Assembly (NCBI GenBank): GCA_963717195.1
Contig: CAVQVR010000010.1
Coordinates: 467,949-531,948, forward strand
DNA length: 64,000 nt
Direction: 5' to 3'
DNA from: JACDAE01 sp963717195
GTDB taxonomy: Bacteria; Chloroflexota; Ktedonobacteria; Ktedonobacterales; Ktedonobacteraceae
The translations under genes were made by a program, and so were the position numbers. The notes under the pieces are model-generated. The model was given only the letters and a program-made list of their open reading frames with translations. It had not been told where the DNA came from and searched no databases. Position 1 is the stretch's first letter. The number at the start of each line of letters is the position of its first letter. Below are positions 53,915 through 63,799 of this stretch, piece by piece.

Positions 53915-56900
53915 TTGCTTCTCTATGAGCTGATGTCGAATTTGCTTCTTTATGAGTTGGCGGTCTTCGCATTTTTTTTTATCTACATTACCCTTTTTAC
54001 AGTTTGGATGGTGAAAAGAAGAACCGTAATTCGGCGCCCCTCCGAGGTATTCTGGTTCATGCTATGCTATTTTCGCCTCCTCATACTTCTACCTCTACGA
54101 TTAGCAACACGTGACCGGCATAAGAACGTCTCTATTTGGGTCGCCATCTGCGAAATAGTGCTTGCGTCTGTATCACGCAAGCGTCTACCTGCTTCGTGGG
54201 CCTTTATGCAAGCGAGATTGGGTGATGTCCTTTTACTTGGACCTGAGAAAAATCTCCAGAAGGATCAAAACGCACAGATGGTACGTGCAATCTCTTGCTA
54301 TAACGCCGCCTTAGAGGAATACGGCAGCGAGGCGGATGCAATCAGATGGGCCGGGGTGCAGCTAAGTAAGGGTATGGCCTTCATGAATTTGCCGGAAATC
54401 CAGGAGGGCACAAACCGAGAGGAGACCTTGCAGGAAGCCATCGCTTGTTTTGACAGCGCTCTACTAAAATACCGTCAGAAGGCAGCTCCGAAGGATGAGA
54501 CAAAGATTCTGGCTATTGAGATCCAAAAAGCCTCGCCTTGTGGCTTTTGTCAAATCTTCAGGAAGGGACGGCGCAAGAGGAGGGATTGCAGAAAGCCATC
54601 GCTTGTTTTGACAACGACTTTTTTGAGAGGTGCCTCAAGGGTGCCCGGAATTCTGGGCAATAGCACAGTTTGTTAGAGGGGGAATCCTGTCGGATCTGGC
54701 GAAACATCAGAAAGGCACGGTACGGAAGGAGACATTGCTGTTAGCCATGGATTGCTACGACAAGGCTCTGCTGGAATACCGACACAAGGCAGCTCCGGAC
54801 GAATGGGTATGGGCAGCGGTGCAAATTCTTAAGGGTAATACCCTGCTAGCGCTAGCGGAAAGCCAGAAAGATGACACACGAAAGAGGAGCCTGGAGAAAG
54901 CCATCGCTTGTTATGGTAGCGCTTCGTCGGGATGGCGTCACCAGGTAGATCCGAAGGCGTGGGCATCGATACAGTTCAAGATAGGAGCTGCCCACGATGA
55001 TCTGGCGACACTGCAAGAAGGCACAAAACGAGAGGAGACGCTACGTGAAGTCATTGTTTACTACGACAATGCCCTGCAGGAGTGGCGTCACGAGGTAGCT
55101 CTCGATGTGTGGGCGTGGATACAAAAATATAAGGGAGCTGCCTGGCAGCGCCTGGCGTCACTACAAGAGGGTGCGGAACGGGCAGAGATGCTTCGGACAG
55201 CCATCACTTGCTACGAGGCTGCACTCACCGTGTTTAAGAGAGAGATTGTGCCGGGAGAACATTTTCGTATCGCACAGTCAGCAGGGATGCTGCTATTCGA
55301 GGAAGGTGAGTGGGAGAAGGCAGTGAATATACTCACCTCAGCGCTTGACACACTTGATTATCTTTTCGCGCTCGAAGTTACTGTCCTCGGTAGGCAGGCT
55401 ACCCTCACAGAGGGGAAAGAAACTCATTTCGCACCTGGCTTATGCATGCACCCGGATAGGCCAGATCGATACTGCCGCGAACGTCCTTGAACGCGGGCGG
55501 GCGCGGATTACAGGTGAAGCCATTGCCCGCCAGGAAGCGCAGATCATTCAAGTAGAGCAGCTAGATCCAGACTTGCTAGTAGAGTTTCGCAGGTTGAGCG
55601 ACCAGTTGTTCACTGCCTCACGCCTTAGTAGCACACGCAGCGAGCCCTCTGCATTGATGTCTGCTACAGGTGCCAATATGGGTTTAGGCGCAGCGCAAAA
55701 GACGGTCAATCGGGTAACCGTGGAGCAAGAAAGTACGTTGATAGCTGTTTTGGAAACTCAACGTGACAGTTACGAAGAAGCACGGAAAGCTCGTGAAAAT
55801 TACGATGCGCTCGTTGCGCGCATCCGTGAGTCGATACCAGATTTCCTTCGCCAGGATGACGTACTCAAATGGGCCGTTGATATCCTGACACCAAATGAAC
55901 GACTGGCCTACATTGCTAGTAGTAAAGCTGGCGCAGTTGCTATACTGGTAGGCAATTCGGCTAACAACACGGGTACACCCCTTACTAAGGACTGTTGGGA
56001 TGAGCAGTTAACAAGCGCACAGGTAACTCTGTTGCTCGGGGGTACTACTCAAGAAGACAGGACTCAAAAGCATGGAAGTAGTGGCCTGCTGGCCGCACAA
56101 TATAATGATAAAAGGTTACATCAAGCACTCAGCACTTCGATGCAGCAGTTGGGAGTGTCTAATGGTGTGCTAGCTCAGATAGCGGCATACTGTCGGGCAG
56201 AGAATATACGGCATCTAGTAATTGTACCTTGCGGTCTCCTGGGCTTATTGCCACTACATGCCGCATTGGTACCTGCTGCTACCACAGATGGAGAGACAGA
56301 GCCTCTTGTAGATGTGGTACGAGTAAGCTATGCACCGAGTGCCCGCACTTGGGCTATTTGTCGACGACGGACATCTTCGCACTCTATTGAAATTCCCCAT
56401 GCACTTATAGTGGGGGATCCACAGCCCCAAGACCCCGAAGTAAAGAAATTATTAGGGGCAAGCGACGAGGCACGGGCTATTAATGAACTGGTTACTCAGA
56501 GATCTCATGGAAAAGCCTCTTTATTTATTGAAAAGGAAGCAACCTGGAAGGCAGTGCTGGGAACCTTGAAAGCAGGCGAGTCGACCTTGACCCATATTCA
56601 TTTCGCTTGTCATGGAAAAGCTGAACTTACCGATCCCGACAACTCTGGCTTGTTACTTGCCTTTGGTGCTCGCTTGAAGATACATGACTTGGTCGAGCCT
56701 GAGATAATTCACTTTGAGCAACTTCGTTTAGCATCGCTTTCAGCATGTCAGACCGCTTCGTTAGACATAGAACTTCCTGACGAAGTAATAGGGCTGCCTG
56801 CAGGTTGGCTACAAGCGGGAGCAAAGGGAGTACTTGCAAGTCTCTGGCCCATAAGTGATACTATAACCAGGGCATTCATGACCAAGTTCTATGAGCTACA

Positions 56901-57162
56901 CTTGTGTGATCAACTAGAACCGGTAGAGGCGCTCTGGTTGGCCCAGCGTTGGTTACGTGGGATGCCCACATGGAGAGCAGACTGCCAGTCAGCAGGTGCA
57001 ATGCATATCGCCAAAGGACTTGAAGCGGACGAGTTGGTACATGAGCTGGAGGTGACCCGTGGCGAGACAGATCCGCAGGATAGTGTATCTAATACGAGAA
57101 ATGGGCAAGGATTTTGGGAGAGCGCAATACACTGGGCAGCGTTTGTAATCTATGGAGCGTAA
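53915..57162 (+). pseudogene. Membrane-anchored TPR-CHAT protease, three frameshifts
   Basis: A TTG start at 53915 follows AAAGGAGG by six bases. The protein opens with a membrane helix (LLLYELAVFAFFFIYITLFT), then a series of about 50-residue TPR-like repeats (AIACFDSALLKYRQ, DCYDKALLEYRHKAAP, YYDNALQEWRHEV), then a CHAT caspase-like domain with His at 56611-56613 (HFACHG) and Cys at 56746-56748 (LSACQTA). The frame breaks at A5 54525-54529 (one base short), CCC 54644-54646 (one short) and GGGG 55412-55415 (one extra). Correcting these gives 1082 residues without a stop, and the repeats line up. The catalytic dyad is intact, so the decay is not advanced, or the breaks are sequence errors. 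Confidence 0.8.
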
Positions 57163-57187
57163 ACATAAATCTGTTGGAGGATGAAAA

Positions 57188-57508
57188 ATGGAGAAAGAGT
57201 GGTCCTTTGCAGATGCATCTGCGATGAATGGTGATGAAAGCAGCACACCTCCTCCTGGCGATGATGAATTGAATGACCAGCGCGGTTTTAGAGAGACTAA
57301 TAAGGCACGTTGCCCACAATGCAATAGCTCTTGGATAAGTCCCCGTAGGACAGATGATGGACAAGACGCTATTTGGTGTGATGGGCACGATGACTACATA
57401 CATTGTCCAAATTGTAATAGCCTTCGTATGGAGGAATTTTATATTACTGAGCAAGAGCGGAAAGCTCTTATATGCAAATACTGTAATACAGCCTGGGCCG
57501 GAAAATAA
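57188..57508 (+). CDS. Zinc-ribbon protein with three CxxC motifs
   Basis: 106 residues. An acidic, Ser/Pro-rich N-terminus precedes CPQC, CPNC and CKYC motifs and a lone Cys in IWCDGHD, enough for one or two zinc sites. TTGGAGG lies about 8 bases before the ATG. It follows the CHAT gene by 25 bases on the same strand and is probably co-transcribed. The family is not recognised; such ribbons often bind nucleic acid or protein. Confidence 0.7.
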   Translation: MEKEWSFADASAMNGDESSTPPPGDDELNDQRGFRETNKARCPQCNSSWISPRRTDDGQDAIWCDGHDDYIHCPNCNSLRMEEFYITEQERKALICKYCNTAWAGK

Positions 57509-57619
57509 GTAACTTTCCTTTCCGAGCAATTTTTTGTGCGAGCATACCTCATAAGTAGTAAGGATTTGTATATTAAAGAACAAAGTGTCAATAACCAACG
57601 CCAGGTCAAAGGGGAATTT

Positions 57620-58909
57620 TTGCAGAGAAACAGGTATTATTTGACCTGCCTGGGTCTTCTCTTACTCACCTGCCTGGGTCTATTTATACAGAACCTGCGC
57701 TTTCTTCGAAGGGCCCATAAAAAATCGCTGGACGCCACAAGTCAAGGCCCTCGTCAAGAAGGGATGGATGCCGTATCCACCAGGGCTGCTAGTAGCAATA
57801 TGCTTCAAGCAAGTAATAGTATTACTGACGCAGGTTCGCAATCATCACCGGTGAGAGTCCTACAGCCGCCGCAGCATAGCTCTAATGAAAAAGCATTGCT
57901 TGGCAATATCAAGCGTTTTCTACGCATTGAGAAGCCATACCCAATCGCAGTGAGTGGCATCGCGTGCTATATCCTTTGGAAGCGCGAACGCTTACCGTCA
58001 GGAAGGGATTATACGTTTTCCAAAGACTTCCAGAGCAGGAGCATCTCTTTGGGCGCCTGGGCGGCCATCCATATTTTCCAGCTCCCGCTACCTGGTAGTC
58101 AGAACGCACCCTGGCTGAAAGATCAAGATGCAATGAAGGTCATCGAGAAACTCCTTGAGCTTTTAAAAGTTATATCAGCTACGGAGTCTTCCAGGCCCGC
58201 TTACATAATCTTTCATGTTCAAGCAGTCCGTACACGGCAGCCTCTCCTCTATCGCTTCTATAGCGAGAAAAGGAAAAATGCTAACGATCGGTATGCTCTT
58301 GATGTACAAGAGGCATTTGTGGAGCGTCTACAGACTCTCATTGGTACTAACTTGAAGAGTGTGAACAATGATTGGGAACCAAACGGTTTTGAACACTATG
58401 ATCGAAACTTGCAGCGGCGTGGTTGGCTGACAATTGCTCCTGCATGGGCACTGATTGCTGGCGTGGATGCAGAGGAAGCACGGGTCTTAGCTGACCTGAT
58501 CCAGCCACGAAATACTTCAAGTGAATATGGGGGAATACTGTCCAGGTGTTACGAGGAAGTACTCCAGCGTGTTGCACAGTGGAACGGTACGCAGGATATC
58601 TTTGAGGCTGTGAACCAGCTAAAGGAAGTGGTAGAGGGCAGTAAGAAATCTACCAATGGGCAGGTCTGGCTCAACTTTGCTTTGGCGTCAATTGGTGTCT
58701 TGCTTGCACTCTCCACCATCGTCCAGGTTGGTGCCGGTCTGATCGTGCCAGTGGTTCTGTTTGCAGGTGCATCTATGCTACACGCGGGTTATGCGAACAC
58801 TGGCCAACGTTCTTTTCAGATACTGGGGCTACTCCTTTTCACCGCTGCTGTAATTGCAGCCATTGCACTTTTTAGCCCGCTATCGATTTTCCTTCTCCAT
58901 CCGAAATGA
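57620..58909 (+). CDS. Membrane protein of unknown function in the CHAT gene cluster
   Basis: 429 residues from a TTG at 57620 with AAAGGGG five bases upstream; an in-frame GTG at 57536 lacks a ribosome-binding site. The start gives an immediate N-terminal helix (YYLTCLGLLLLTCLGLFIQ). A soluble middle of about 310 residues has no family I recognise (LDVQEAFVERLQTLIGTNLK). Three hydrophobic stretches end the protein (WLNFALASIGVLLALSTIV, VPVVLFAGASML, ILGLLLFTAAVIAAIALF). It follows the zinc-ribbon gene by 111 bases, so the three genes may act together. Confidence 0.7.
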   Translation: MQRNRYYLTCLGLLLLTCLGLFIQNLRFLRRAHKKSLDATSQGPRQEGMDAVSTRAASSNMLQASNSITDAGSQSSPVRVLQPPQHSSNEKALLGNIKRFLRIEKPYPIAVSGIACYILWKRERLPSGRDYTFSKDFQSRSISLGAWAAIHIFQLPLPGSQNAPWLKDQDAMKVIEKLLELLKVISATESSRPAYIIFHVQAVRTRQPLLYRFYSEKRKNANDRYALDVQEAFVERLQTLIGTNLKSVNNDWEPNGFEHYDRNLQRRGWLTIAPAWALIAGVDAEEARVLADLIQPRNTSSEYGGILSRCYEEVLQRVAQWNGTQDIFEAVNQLKEVVEGSKKSTNGQVWLNFALASIGVLLALSTIVQVGAGLIVPVVLFAGASMLHAGYANTGQRSFQILGLLLFTAAVIAAIALFSPLSIFLLHPK

Positions 58910-59092
58910 GTATTGTTTCCTGGTGATTACCTTGTGTTGGCTTGTGCTGGCTACTTGGGACATCCGTTCATACATTGGATGACTTTGCCCTCGATTTCTT
59001 CATTTTTCTCGGAGCCTTCCTGCACTGGCTACTTAGCATGTCTGTTCTAAAAAATGAGAAGAGAGTGGCTTTTTTTCGATTGTTCTTGTCTA

Positions 59093-59152
59093 CAACTTTC
59101 TGAAGGTTTATGCGTCCATTTTCAACTTTCTGTAATGATATGAGTCCAATTT
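59093..59152. repeat. Two imperfect 30-bp tandem repeats
   Basis: CAACTTTCTG begins both copies (59093 and 59123), followed by TATGCGTCCATTTT and TATGAGTCCAATTT. The pattern is like subterminal repeats of an insertion sequence, but no transposase lies nearby. Confidence 0.5.
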
Positions 59153-59270
59153 GTCAAAAAGCTCTTCTTTAAGCTTTCAGATTTTGAGCGTGTGAGAAGC
59201 ACTTTACTGCAATTTTATGCATCCAAGGGACTGCAAAGAAATGGGAATAATCACACACGCTGAACCGGCT

Positions 59271-59411
59271 TCCCACCTGGTTTTATGAATTATCTCTCCT
59301 TGAAAAAAATCCTTTGAGAGACAGGACGTGTCATGACCCCCCTTCCACTCACAGCTGCAAGGATCAAGAGATTCTCCCCACTGGCCTCCCACCTGGTTTT
59401 ATGAATTATCT
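59271..59411. repeat. 25-bp direct repeats 116 bp apart
   Basis: TCCCACCTGGTTTTATGAAT and the next five bases (TATCT) occur at 59271-59295 and again at 59387-59411, differing only at the last position. The DNA between carries no gene. Together with the repeat at 59093 this gap (58910-59636) looks like the scar of mobile DNA. Confidence 0.65.
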
Positions 59412-59600
59412 TCTTGGACATAGGAAGCAACGAATTGAAGAGATGAGAGCAAAACTGAGAGCATATCAGCTCCACAACGTTCGATAAAGCTCTACCGAAA
59501 TAGACAAAAATAAAGGGCTATTCCGCTCTACAGGCCCGCGCAGGCCCTTAGCAAGCCAGTTCAAAAACGTACAGAAGGTAGTTCGAGTTTCACTCTCCTA

Positions 59601-59630
59601 TTGACAAATAGAACGTATGTTCTGTATACT
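59601..59630 (+). promoter_or_regulatory. Near-consensus promoter of the radical-SAM repair gene
   Basis: TTGACA at 59601-59606, an 18-bp spacer and TATACT at 59625-59630. The start codon at 59637 is only six bases after the -10 box, so the transcript should begin at or next to the ATG and be leaderless. The longest open frame begins with the TTG of this -35 box, which is not a start codon. Confidence 0.8.
59611..59622. promoter_or_regulatory. LexA (SOS) box in the promoter spacer
   Basis: GAACGTATGTTC is a perfect GAAC-N4-GTTC palindrome. It fits the Gram-positive-type LexA consensus CGAACRNRYGTTYC except at the outer bases. It lies between the -35 and -10 boxes, where LexA would block RNA polymerase. 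Confidence 0.75.
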
Positions 59631-59636
59631 GTGGAT

Positions 59637-60796
59637 ATGCTCACACAAATCCTTCCCGATACCATCACAAAACTCGCCCAGATGAGTGACGCAACACACT
59701 TTGAGCTTGTGGGGGATCGACCTCAACAGGAACACCGTCGTGTCCCATATCAATCGCAAAGCCTCGCAGAATGTATTACCAACGTATCGACACCCACAGG
59801 CCCCAAAAAAATTCTCAAAGTCATGGTGACAACGGCTTGTGAGATGAACTGCCACTATTGCCCATTTCGCGCCGGGCGCAGCAAGATGAAGCGCCTCACA
59901 TTCACCCCCGACGAATTAGCAAAAAGCCTGGATACCTTGCAGCACGCAGGCCAGGTCGAGGGGATGTTTCTGTCTTCAGGGATTATCAAGGGGAGTATAA
60001 AAACACAAGACAAGATCATTGACACCGCTGAACTGGTACGCAACCGCTATCAGTATCGAGGCTATCTTCACCTCAAGGTGATGCCTGGGATTGAAGACGA
60101 TCAACTGTATCGGCTGATGCAACTGGCGGATCGCGTCTCGGTCAACCTCGAAGGTCCAACCCAGGAACGGCTGGATGCATTAGCTCCGAAGAAGGATTTT
60201 CAACGCTCGCTTCTGCGCATGTTGCAGACAGCAGAGCAGATACGGCGCACCCATCCCGCTGAAAAGCTAGCAGGAACGGTCACGCAATTTGTGGTAGGAG
60301 CCGTAGGTGATACCGACAGGGAACTGCTTGTGCTCAGTGCTCAATTGTACCGTCAGATGGGTTTCACACGCGCCTATTACTCGGGTTTTCATCCGGTTGA
60401 ACAAACGCCTTTTGAGAACCTCCCTGCCACCCATCCTTTGCGTGAACATCGTTTATATCAGGCCAGCTTTTTGCTGCGTGACTATCACTGGAACGTTGAG
60501 GATCTCCCCTTTTGGCCGATGGGAATATGGATATTGAACAGGACCCGAAGCATGCCTGGGCTGAGCAGCATTTGCGAACAGCTCCCCTTGAACTGATGAC
60601 CGCGCGACGTGAGCAACTGCTCCGCATCCCTGGTATTGGTCCTGTGGGAGCGGATGCCATTCTCAAGGCACGACGCCTGGGGAAACTCACCATGTTGACC
60701 GACTTACGGAAACTGGGCATCCGTACTCCTGAACAGGCATCCCCCTATATTCTGTTCAATGGGAAACGTCCTGTGGCACAATTGAACCTTTTTTAG
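59637..60796 (+). pseudogene. Radical SAM - helix-hairpin-helix DNA-repair-like protein (rSAM_link_UDG type), one frameshift
   Basis: The protein from ATG 59637 has the radical SAM cluster motif in CEMNCHYCPFRAGR and runs to the YHWNVEDLPF region. The family's C-terminal helix-hairpin-helix (LLRIPGIGPVGADAILKARR) continues in another frame. Adding one T to TTTT at 60510-60513 joins them as LPFLADGNMDIEQDP and gives 386 residues, near the family length. The family (COG4277) is usually next to a uracil-DNA-glycosylase-like gene and is thought to act in DNA modification or repair. That partner is not within the window. The SOS-type promoter supports a repair role. Confidence 0.85.
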
Positions 60797-60837
60797 CAGC
60801 AAAAATCCGCTCTTCCATTTTTTGCTAAAGCTATTCC

Positions 60838-62211
60838 TCACACGCCCATCTCGGCAACAATCCTTCCCTCCTGGATCGCCGCCATCAGTTCTGTGTAATC
60901 CCGCTCAACCTGATCCGCATAGCGCACCGCAAAAGAAGCTATCGCCTGATCAAACACGTCGCTGAGGCCGAGATATCCGCTGATTTGGGCTGGATCCCCT
61001 GAACGAGCATGCGCACGCGCCAGGGTAAAACCGCACAATCGCCCATAAGCCGTCAAGCCATCGGCATTCATTTTTTCCACGCAGGCGAATACTTCCGATC
61101 ATGGAGCTGACGGAGATAGAAATGGGTACTATCCATTCGCGTCCACCCCAGAAAGAGATCACTGGCCGCCTGCATCAGGCGTTGTCCGCTGACAACTCGT
61201 TGCGCATGATTGTCGTAAGGAGATGGAGCAAGATCGGCTCAAGGACCGACGCCTGTGCCTCCTTGATCTGTAAAAACAACGGATCGTTCTGGTCGCTCCC
61301 CAGCAGCAGCGCCACATAACAACGCGTCCAACACTCCCAACCCCAACGACCTTGTTGGCAAGATCCTCGACCCGATAGCGGTTGAACAGGGCACGTCGAT
61401 CCTCTTGCAGTGAGGTACAATAGCCTTCCAGCAGCGCCTGGAATTGCGCTCTCAGTGGGTCCTCATTCAGATGGGTAATCAACGGAGGATACTCTTTGAT
61501 CTCGTACCCACCTTTGACTCGACGTGCGAGCTGGGGAAAAATGTGCAAATTCGTCTGCTGACGTGCCTTTTCCATCGCGTTGCTCACGTCCCGACCACTG
61601 TGCTTATACACGAATTGCAACGTTTCTTCGGCTCTAATCGTAGAATACCAGACATCGGCATACCCCATCTTCCCTAACTCGTTCATATGCATCCGATACG
61701 CCTGAACACACTGGATTGCGGCCTGCCTATTCGCTTGAACCGAAAAGCCATTTTGCCGACCCGCCACAAGAACACTCGTCGCCAGACGCTTGATATCCCA
61801 TTCCCACGGTCCCGTCAGTGTCTCATCAAAATCATTCACATCGAAGACTTGCCTGCGTTCTGGGGTTGCATAGGTTCCAAAATTGAGCAGGTGTGCATCT
61901 CCACAAATTTGTGCTGAGATGCCGGAGACGGGCGTTTTGGCCAGGTCGCAGGCCATAATCGCCGCCGAGCCACGCAAAAACGCAACCGCCGAAAGACTCA
62001 TGCGCCCATAACGAAGAGGCACCAGACGAGCAATGCGTGTTCTGTTACTTTCTTGCAGCAAGCCAATGGGATCAGGGCGAGCAGGATCAGGCGACCAATC
62101 CGCGTGGCTGGAGCGCGGCGTTTGCGCTCGTAACGCCTTTCCTCTGGCTCTACGATCTTCCAGGCTGAGCACGGGGATCTCGTTTCCCCTTAGAAACTGC
62201 GAGTTCTCCAT
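60838..62211 (-). pseudogene. DUF2252 family protein, three frameshifts
   Basis: The N-terminal 290 residues (RPDPIGLLQESNRTRIARLV, CGDAHLLNFGTY, FDVNDFDETLTGPWEWD) are clear DUF2252, a kinase-like fold of unknown function. The family sequence then changes frame three times: after VVGVGSVG (near CC 61328-61329), near TT 61200-61201 and at the T run 61071-61076. Adding one base at each point gives a continuous 458-residue protein with TRCYVALLLGSDQNDPLFLQ, SGQRLMQAASDLFLGW and ARAHARSGDPAQISGYLG, as expected. GGAGAC precedes the ATG. The last segment alone (60838-61080) is an open frame but not an independent gene. Confidence 0.82.
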
Positions 62212-62456
62212 AGAGTCTCCATCTCCCTTTTCGGGTCCATTCCAATCTGCATTCCCTGTCCAGGCATGCCCAGTTGGACCTCTTTCTGCTCTTGAAGAAA
62301 TGCAGATGCCTCAGCCTCACTGATCCCCTCTCAGCTTTGGTATCTGGCAACCAGAGGATCATTGCGATAGGCAATGAATGCGAGAAGATCTGACTCAGTA
62401 AAACACCTCAGACGCAATCTGGATGTCTCGGCGATGGTGAAATTGGTACGAGCCAT
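62190..62456 (-). pseudogene. GNAT acetyltransferase remnant with a nonsense codon
   Basis: An ATG at 62456 behind AAGGAG starts MARTNFTIAETSRLRLRCF, then LAFIAYRNDPLVARYQS, the typical opening of a RimJ-type GNAT domain. A TGA at 62331-62333 stops it after 41 residues, where family members have TGG (Trp). The frame then continues as EGISEAEASAFLQEQ to a TAA at 62190, after the start of the DUF2252 gene. Only about half a GNAT domain is present, so this is a truncated gene. Confidence 0.65.
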
Positions 62457-63026
62457 CAACACTCCTTCTCCTCAAAAGAGAAACACAAACAGAGCAATAT
62501 CGCCGCGATGCACTCCTGGTATTCTATTATAACAGGTGGCACGGGAAACCTGATTATCGTGCTAGACGTTTCTAAGCAAGATCACATGGAGAGGTCGAAC
62601 TGTTTTATTGACACTACCAGCTATAATAACAATCGAATAAAAATGAGAGGGAAGACGTCGTATGAAACTAACCAGGTTATTGCAATCGAAAAAGGGACCA
62701 AAAGCCGCGCATTACAAAATTCACTGAAGCCCAGTTGGCAGAGGCAACGCCGTAGCCACCCCAGAGTCAGACTATTACTAGGCTCAGTATTCACCGTCGA
62801 ACGCCAAATCGAGCGTGCGTGGCCGATAGTGTCGTATGCTAGTGCAATTCTGGCCCGGTCTGCTCGTAGGCCGGTAGTTTAAGAGAAAAACACGATAGTT
62901 TTAGAAATGAGCCATTCACTAGAATTGTGTTGGCGTGCGCAAATGGACGGTAAATCGGGACTCGGGGCAGGCTACGCCCCGAGTCTCTTCCTAAAAAAAG
63001 TACGAGAGCATAAGTGAGTCCTTTCT
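62457..63026. other. Intergenic region with gene fragments and a hairpin
   Basis: A 124-codon frame at 62508-62882 has poor composition. A short frame starts at ATG 62662 behind GAGGG and encodes a Lys-rich peptide of 21 residues; in the next frame EAQLAEATP follows, suggesting another one-base break. GACTCGGGGC / GCCCCGAGTC forms a hairpin at 62959-62984 just upstream of the next gene. Confidence 0.35.
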
Positions 63027-63494
63027 ATGACCAACTCAGCACCACCTCCATTTAAATGGCTCCCGCACCGCGCACCTGTAAGTATCAACAAACTGGTGAT
63101 TTTCTTGCTGCATTCGCCTCTCCACTGGCTGCTTAGCAACAATATGCTCCTACTCACCTTTACTGGTCGTGTCAGTGGGCGACAATTTATCATCCCAGTA
63201 ACCTATTTTCTTTCGCAAGGAAAGATTGTCATTTTTACCAGTAATCGCTGGTGGAAAAATCTGCGTGATGGAGCGATGGTAACCATCCAATTCAAAGGAC
63301 ATTGGAGAACCGGGCACACAGAGGCAACAAACGAACATGCAGTTGTGATGCAAGAGGCGTGCGCCTACATCATACAAAAGGGGGCATGCAATGCATGGAG
63401 GATTGGAATGGAGCTACCTTTCCGACAAGAGCAGGCACTAGAGAAACTCGACAGAGTGACCCAAGGGCGAGCAGTCATATTTATCAGCGAATAA
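63027..63494 (+). CDS. Deazaflavin/F420-type nitroreductase family protein
   Basis: 155 residues. LLLTFTGRVSGRQFIIPVTY, then NRWWKNLRDGAMVTIQFKG match the split-barrel family (PF04075) of F420-dependent nitroreductases and quinone reductases. The spacing of GRxSG and WWKNLR is as in this family. The cofactor cannot be proved from sequence; F420 synthesis genes are not in the window. It is related to the N-terminal domain of the fusion protein at 40780, and has no clear ribosome-binding site. Confidence 0.8.
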   Translation: MTNSAPPPFKWLPHRAPVSINKLVIFLLHSPLHWLLSNNMLLLTFTGRVSGRQFIIPVTYFLSQGKIVIFTSNRWWKNLRDGAMVTIQFKGHWRTGHTEATNEHAVVMQEACAYIIQKGACNAWRIGMELPFRQEQALEKLDRVTQGRAVIFISE

Positions 63495-63670
63495 TTCCAC
63501 AACCAGCGTACCCGATCCCAAGGGGAGACATGGCTGGATATTGGTTACTGTTCATCTGAGTAAAATTCCTTTGTTGAGTAATTACTGGAACTTTACTCGA
63601 TCAAGCCGCCCTCCGCAAGGTTGGGGGCCTTTTGTCTCAAATAGTCTAAACATCAACTGCCGGTTCTTTG

Positions 63671-63799
63671 TTAACTTACCCCCCATAAAAACATTTCCCA
63701 GCCTTGAACACTGGTATTCGAGGCATAGAGAGCTGCATTGTCCTGATTGATCTGCGCATTTACGTAGTTGTTGCTCCCTGCAGTTTTCAAGGCGATCAT
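63671..63799 (-). pseudogene. Fragment resembling a fascin-like beta-trefoil repeat
   Basis: A 42-codon minus-strand frame from ATG 63799 reads IALKTAGSNNYVNAQINQDN, then ALYASNTSVQGWEMFLWG. This pattern (ALKT.N..YV.A......L.AN....GWE.F) is typical of fascin or ricin-type trefoil repeats. Just upstream on the same strand another frame (PLHLAEVNKLTLEKGISQ) also looks coding but ends in a stop. The pieces probably are remnants of one gene. The last 150 bases of the window hold nothing I can assign. Confidence 0.35.

Noticed and set aside
59601..59636. TTG at 59601 as start of the radical-SAM gene
   Set aside because: It is the first triplet of a TTGACA -35 box with a matching -10 box downstream; the ATG at 59637 fits the transcript start.
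62508..62882. 124-codon plus-strand frame
   Set aside because: Poor coding composition and it covers a better short frame with a ribosome-binding site at 62662.
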